Below are positions 60,226 to 64,000 of a stretch of DNA of 64,000 nt, piece after piece; within the stretch, counting starts at the first letter, position 1, and each line of letters opens with the position of its first letter. The DNA comes from Polaribacter sargassicola. GTDB lineage: Bacteria > Bacteroidota > Bacteroidia > Flavobacteriales > Flavobacteriaceae. Under the pieces are notes generated by a model. That model was not told the DNA's origin, made no database searches, and saw only the letters and a program-made list of their open reading frames with translations. Position numbers and translations under genes: made by a program. The stretch spans positions 434,001 to 498,000 of the forward strand of contig NZ_JAHDAU010000001.1 in assembly GCF_021991835.1 (NCBI RefSeq), in the 5' to 3' direction.

Positions 60226-62037
60226 ATGACAAAAAACGGCAATTCATTAGACCAAAAAACGTTTGATAAATTAAGTCGTTTGTATGTAATAGCATTAAGT
60301 ACTATTGCATTTTCGGTTGTTGTCAGTCAAATTTTAGTACATAAACATTTAGCTACTCAACAAAGTGATTCTACGGTAATTAATGTTGCAGGTAGACAAA
60401 GAATGTTAAGTCAGAAATTAACAAAAGAAATTGTTTCTCTCTCCGATTATTCTGATAAAAACAATAGAACTCTTTTAAAAAATAAAATAGCAGCTACACT
60501 CAATTTGTGGGAATTATCTCACTATGCACTTCAAAAAGGAAATGATAGTTTAGGACTTCCGAAAGAAAATAGTGATAAAATAAAAAATAAATTTAAAGTT
60601 ATTAATCCTGTTTTTGATGTAATGAGAAAGGCATCAAATTCTATTATAAAAAAGCTAACTTTAAATCCGGTTGTTTCTAATGATGATCTTGTTTTAGATG
60701 TACAGAAAATAATTGATAATGAAAGTCATTTTTTGTTATTGATGGATGGAATTGTAAATCAGTATGATTTAGAGGCTGATGAAAAAGTAGTTTGGTTAAA
60801 AAAATTAGAATATTTTTTAATGGCTTTAACATTAACGATTCTTTTTGGTGAGTTTATTTTTATTTTTTGGCCTACTGCAAAATCGGTTAAAGCAACTCTT
60901 TCCGAATTGTTATCCGCAGAAAAAAAAGCAAAAAAAATGGCTTTTGATGCAGATGAATTAAGTATTGCTAAAGAAAGATCTATAAAAGAATTAAGGGCTT
61001 TAAGCCATGCAATGGATGAAACATTGTTGTTTGCTAGAATTTCTCCGAAAGGAAATCTAATTCATATGGGAAACAAGTTTTCGAGGCTTTTTAAAATATC
61101 TAAATTTAACAAAGAAGTTATATTTTGGAATGTTATAACAAGTAATGAAAGCGAGCGAGTTTTTATAGAAAATCTGATAAAAAAGCATAAAAAAACAGGT
61201 TGGCAAGGAGAGGTAAAAGCAACAATGAAAGATGGTACAGATGCGTGGTTAGAAATGTCTATTATTCCTTACAGGCCTACGGAAGATAAATCTGAGTTGT
61301 TAATAATTGGATCGGAAATTACAGATAGAAAAGAGGCGCAGTTAGAAATTGAAAGGCTAACAAAAGCAAGTTTTGAAGAGAAAATGAGCCAGCAAAAGGT
61401 AATTTCTAGTCAAATTATAGAAAATCAAGAAAAAGAACAAAACAGAATTGCTAAAGATGTGCATGATGGAATTGGCCAAATGTTAACAGGATTAAAGTAT
61501 AATTTAGAGAGTATTAATGTTGATGATGTTGAGAAAACTGCGTCTAAAATTAAACATCTTAAAGAGCTTACTACTAATATTATAAAAGGGGTAAGAACGG
61601 CAACTTTTAATTTGGCTCCACCAGAATTGGCAGATCATGGAGTTGTACCAGCAATTACAAAATTAACACAAGAATTAAGTAGACTTACAGGTAAAGAAAT
61701 TGTATTGTTTAATAAAACTGGTTTTAATAAACGTTTAGATTCTTTGGTAGAAATTAATATTTATAGGATTACGCAAGAAGCGATAAATAATGCAATTAAA
61801 TATGCAGAATCCTCAAATATTTTGGTGTCTTTATCTCACAGTAAAAATATTTTAAGTATTGTTATAGATGATGATGGAAAAGGTTTTGTGCCATCTAAAG
61901 TAGAAAAAATAAAAAAAGGTGATGGTGGAATGGGAATGACATTTATGAATGAACGAATAACTTATATTGATGGACGTTTGTTTTTGAGTTCAGAACCAGG
62001 AAAAGGAACAAGGGTAACATTAAATATCCCTATTTAA
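60226..62037 (+). CDS. NarX-like sensor histidine kinase
   Basis: A 603-residue membrane kinase. A first helix (LYVIALSTIAFSVVVSQILV) is followed by a periplasmic PilJ/NarX-like helical sensor (about 45-190) with STVINVAGRQRMLSQKLTKE, the hallmark region of nitrate sensors. A second helix lies near 200-220 (YFLMALTLTILFGEFIFIFW). A PAS domain occupies about 265-375. The HisKA_3 domain has His413 in RIAKDVHDGIGQMLTGL, and the ATPase domain shows EAINNAIKYAESS and GGMGMTFMNER. It is in the nirBD operon, so nitrate or nitrite is the likely signal (inference). The partner regulator follows. Confidence 0.92.
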   Translation: MTKNGNSLDQKTFDKLSRLYVIALSTIAFSVVVSQILVHKHLATQQSDSTVINVAGRQRMLSQKLTKEIVSLSDYSDKNNRTLLKNKIAATLNLWELSHYALQKGNDSLGLPKENSDKIKNKFKVINPVFDVMRKASNSIIKKLTLNPVVSNDDLVLDVQKIIDNESHFLLLMDGIVNQYDLEADEKVVWLKKLEYFLMALTLTILFGEFIFIFWPTAKSVKATLSELLSAEKKAKKMAFDADELSIAKERSIKELRALSHAMDETLLFARISPKGNLIHMGNKFSRLFKISKFNKEVIFWNVITSNESERVFIENLIKKHKKTGWQGEVKATMKDGTDAWLEMSIIPYRPTEDKSELLIIGSEITDRKEAQLEIERLTKASFEEKMSQQKVISSQIIENQEKEQNRIAKDVHDGIGQMLTGLKYNLESINVDDVEKTASKIKHLKELTTNIIKGVRTATFNLAPPELADHGVVPAITKLTQELSRLTGKEIVLFNKTGFNKRLDSLVEINIYRITQEAINNAIKYAESSNILVSLSHSKNILSIVIDDDGKGFVPSKVEKIKKGDGGMGMTFMNERITYIDGRLFLSSEPGKGTRVTLNIPI

Positions 62038-62041
62038 GAAT

Positions 62042-62073
62042 AAGTATTATTACTTAAAAATTATTTATTTTTG
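62042..62073 (+). promoter_or_regulatory. promoter and operator in front of the NarL-like gene
   Basis: AAGTATTATTACTT (62042-62055) differs at two central positions from the nirB/narK palindrome and is itself a dyad (AAGTA, four bases, TACTT). The -7 element TATTTTTG (62066-62073) follows 10 bases later, whereas it abuts the palindrome at nirB and narK. This would give the regulator gene its own autoregulated promoter. Confidence 0.55.
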
Positions 62074-62094
62074 AAAGTATAAATTTTTATTATT

Positions 62095-62754
62095 ATGATA
62101 AATATAGTTTTGGCAGATGATCATGTTTTGGTTAGAGATGGAATAAAAGCATTGTTAGAAGATCAATCTGGTTTAATGGTTGTTGATGAGGCTTCTAACG
62201 GAAAAGAAGCTTTAGAGATTGTGGCTAAAAACAAACCAGATGTTTTAATTATAGATATCAGAATGCCAGAAATGAATGGTATCGAGGCGGTAGCAGAAAT
62301 TAATAAACGCCATAAAGATGTAAGAACTCTAATGCTTTCTATGCATGATTCAGAAGAATATGTTGTAAAATCTATAAAAGCAGGTGCGGATGGTTATTTG
62401 TTAAAAGGGGCAAGTAAAGAAGAGTTTTTAAAGGCTGTTAATAAAGTAGCTTCTGGTGGTAAGTATTTTACAGGAGATGTTTCTTCTATTATAATGAACA
62501 ACTTTGTAAGTGGAAATACTGTAAGTTTTGAAGATTCTAAACCTGCGGTTAAAGAGCTTTCTGTAAAGTTAACAAAGAGAGAAAGGCAAGTTTTAAGTTT
62601 GGTGTTAGAGTTAAAAAATAATAAAGATATTGCAGAGGAGCTTAAGATAAGTAAACGTACTGCAGAGGTGCACCGTTTTAATTTAATGAAGAAATTAGAA
62701 GCTACAAACTTGCAAGAATTAACAATTAAAGCTAATGAGTATCAACTAGTTTAA
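62095..62754 (+). CDS. NarL/FixJ-family response regulator
   Basis: A 219-residue regulator. The receiver domain (1-120) has the acidic pair LADDH, phosphorylation site Asp54 in LIIDIRMPEMNG, Thr/Ser in LMLSMHD and Lys in GYLLKGASKEE. The C-terminal LuxR-type helix-turn-helix (KLTKRERQVLSLVLELKNNKDIAEELKISKRTAEVHRFNLMKKL) binds DNA as a dimer, which fits the palindromes in the nirB and narK promoters. It follows the NarX-like kinase gene by 57 bases. Confidence 0.94.
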   Translation: MINIVLADDHVLVRDGIKALLEDQSGLMVVDEASNGKEALEIVAKNKPDVLIIDIRMPEMNGIEAVAEINKRHKDVRTLMLSMHDSEEYVVKSIKAGADGYLLKGASKEEFLKAVNKVASGGKYFTGDVSSIIMNNFVSGNTVSFEDSKPAVKELSVKLTKRERQVLSLVLELKNNKDIAEELKISKRTAEVHRFNLMKKLEATNLQELTIKANEYQLV

Positions 62755-62881
62755 TGTTTTCTTGGGTTTTGTTTTTTTATTCTACTTTTTTTAACTACAA
62801 TTTTATCAAATCTTTAAATTGATTGTTACGTAATTATTAATCTACTAATAATTATAAAAATACGTATTTTTTTACTTAAAA

Positions 62882-62907
62882 TTAAGTATTTATACTTAGT
62901 TTTGTAA
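62882..62907 (+). promoter_or_regulatory. narK promoter with palindromic operator
   Basis: The same 26-base block as at 56646-56671: palindrome AAGTATTTATACTT (62884-62897) joined to -7 element TAGTTTTG (62897-62904), with no -33 TTG. A perfect 12-base palindrome AAATACGTATTT (62858-62869) and a further TACGTA (62827-62832) lie upstream. Confidence 0.75.
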
Positions 62908-62923
62908 GTATAAAATATGTATT

Positions 62924-64000
62924 ATGGCAACATTAGCTCAAGAAAAATCAACAAAATTAAGTTTATTTAACTTTAAACACGTGTCAACACGTACGTTTTG
63001 GATTACTTCAATATCGTTTTTTCTATGTTTCTTTTCATGGTTTGGTATTGTTCCTTTCATGCCAGATGTGGTTAAAGATTTAGGTTTAACACCAGATCAA
63101 AAATGGAATTCTATTATTTTGGCAGTTTCAGGTACTGTTTTTGCTCGTTTGCTTATAGGTAAATTATGTGATAAATACGGTCCTAGATTATGTTATACTT
63201 ATTTATTAATGTTGGGTGCTATACCTGTTGTATTGTGTGGTTTAGTTCAAACTCCAACTCAATTTTTAGTTTGTAGATTATTTATAGGTTTTATAGGTGC
63301 ATCATTTGTAATTACACAAGTACACACTTCTTTAATGTTTGCACCAAATATTGTAGGTACAGCAAATGCAACTTCTGCAGGTTGGGGTAATTTAGGTGGT
63401 GGAGCCAATAGACTTGGCATGCCGTTAATTGCAGGTGCTGTTATTGCTTTTGGAGTTGCGGATGCAGATGCTTGGAGGTATTCTATGGTAATTGCGGGTG
63501 TTGTATGTTTTTTAATGGGTATTGTTTATTTCTTATTTACAAAAGATACTCCTAAAGGAAATTTTAGCGAATTAAAAGCAGCTGGAGAAATGGTTGTTAC
63601 TAAAAAAGATCAAGTTGGTTTTTTAGAAGTTTTAAAAGATTATAGAGTTTGGATTTTATTTGTTGTGTATGCATCAAGTTTCGGAATTGAATTAACTGTT
63701 TACGGAACTATGGATGACTATTTGCAAAATACATTTCAATTAGAAAGGGTAACAGCAGGAAATATTGTATTGTCTTTTGCGTTGATGAATATTTTTGCAA
63801 GAACATTAGGTGGTTTTTTTGGAGATAAATTTGGTAAATTAAAAGGTTTAAGAGGTCGTGTTTTGTTTTTGTCATTTATTTTAACATTGCAAGGTATTAT
63901 GCTTATTTCTTTTTCAGGAGCAACAAGTTTAGTTTTAGGAATTGTGTTGCTAATCTGTTTTAGTTTAAGTGTGCAAATGGCGGAAGGAGCAACGTTTTCT
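62924..64000 (+). CDS. narK: nitrate/nitrite transporter, NarK family (partial)
   Basis: An open frame of 359 codons running off the right end of the window. It starts MATLAQEKSTKLSLFNF, has at least nine hydrophobic segments, and shows the major-facilitator motif GKLCDKYGPRLCY plus the nitrate-porter signature SAGWGNLGGGANR and a second FFGDKFGKLKGLRGR loop. The glycine-rich signature is diagnostic for NarK/NRT2 nitrate or nitrite carriers. It shares its promoter block with nirB, so uptake and reduction are probably switched on together. Confidence 0.93.
   Translation, partial: MATLAQEKSTKLSLFNFKHVSTRTFWITSISFFLCFFSWFGIVPFMPDVVKDLGLTPDQKWNSIILAVSGTVFARLLIGKLCDKYGPRLCYTYLLMLGAIPVVLCGLVQTPTQFLVCRLFIGFIGASFVITQVHTSLMFAPNIVGTANATSAGWGNLGGGANRLGMPLIAGAVIAFGVADADAWRYSMVIAGVVCFLMGIVYFLFTKDTPKGNFSELKAAGEMVVTKKDQVGFLEVLKDYRVWILFVVYASSFGIELTVYGTMDDYLQNTFQLERVTAGNIVLSFALMNIFARTLGGFFGDKFGKLKGLRGRVLFLSFILTLQGIMLISFSGATSLVLGIVLLICFSLSVQMAEGATFS

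Overview
The window is AT-rich chromosomal DNA from a member of the Bacteroidota, most likely a marine Flavobacteriaceae species (Polaribacter/Tenacibaculum-like). The evidence is lineage-typical families (GLPGLI proteins, IPExxxVDY protein, the Bat aerotolerance operon, a one-subunit cytochrome b succinate dehydrogenase, DUF4202), near absence of Shine-Dalgarno sequences, and many -7 elements of the Bacteroidota form TAnnTTTG. No tRNA, rRNA, CRISPR array, intact transposase or prophage gene was seen. The genus is an inference.

Layout. 1-4349: housekeeping and small genes (LysE-type exporter end, alpha/beta hydrolase, ACT protein, DNA polymerase IV, GNAT, GreA/B-like protein, DUF6973 protein). 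4586-6448: SLC13-type permease. 6691-10142: sdhCAB operon. 10405-19098: an accessory island of repeated cassettes, each a small secreted two-cysteine peptide gene, a hairpin and a GLPGLI-family gene. Broken copies lie among them, an HTH gene with a hexanucleotide repeat sits on the other strand, and a TonB-receptor-like outer-membrane protein ends the island. 19366-25680: RNase H, purN, acpP-fabF-rnc, pyk, CBS protein. 25686-28791: GIDE-domain gene split by a frameshift, zinc-binding protein, ssb, aminopeptidase P. 28927-32149: PAS histidine kinase, REC-CRP regulator, universal stress protein. 32794-39721: metG, LD-carboxypeptidase, yraN, TlpA-like protein, cvpA. 39804-42489: beta-carbonic anhydrase with a SulP transporter. 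42548-52886 (minus strand): moxR-DUF58-batD-like-batA-batB, then a glycosyltransferase, then batC-batD-batE. 52992-56468: lpxH-like, S41 protease, dCMP deaminase, HupE/UreJ. 56688-64000: nitrite assimilation (nirB, nirD, DUF4202), a NarX-like kinase, a NarL-like regulator and the start of narK.

The clearest functional unit is the nitrogen region. The nirB and narK promoters share an identical 26-base block made of a palindrome abutting a -7 element, and a close variant of the palindrome lies in front of the response-regulator gene. Together these look like a small regulon controlled by the encoded two-component system.

The most unusual region is 10.4-16.4 kb. There the promoter, leader and signal peptide of a small secreted peptide are almost identical between copies while the mature peptides are unrelated in sequence. 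Each copy is followed by a diverged GLPGLI gene, with clear traces of duplication, deletion and decay.
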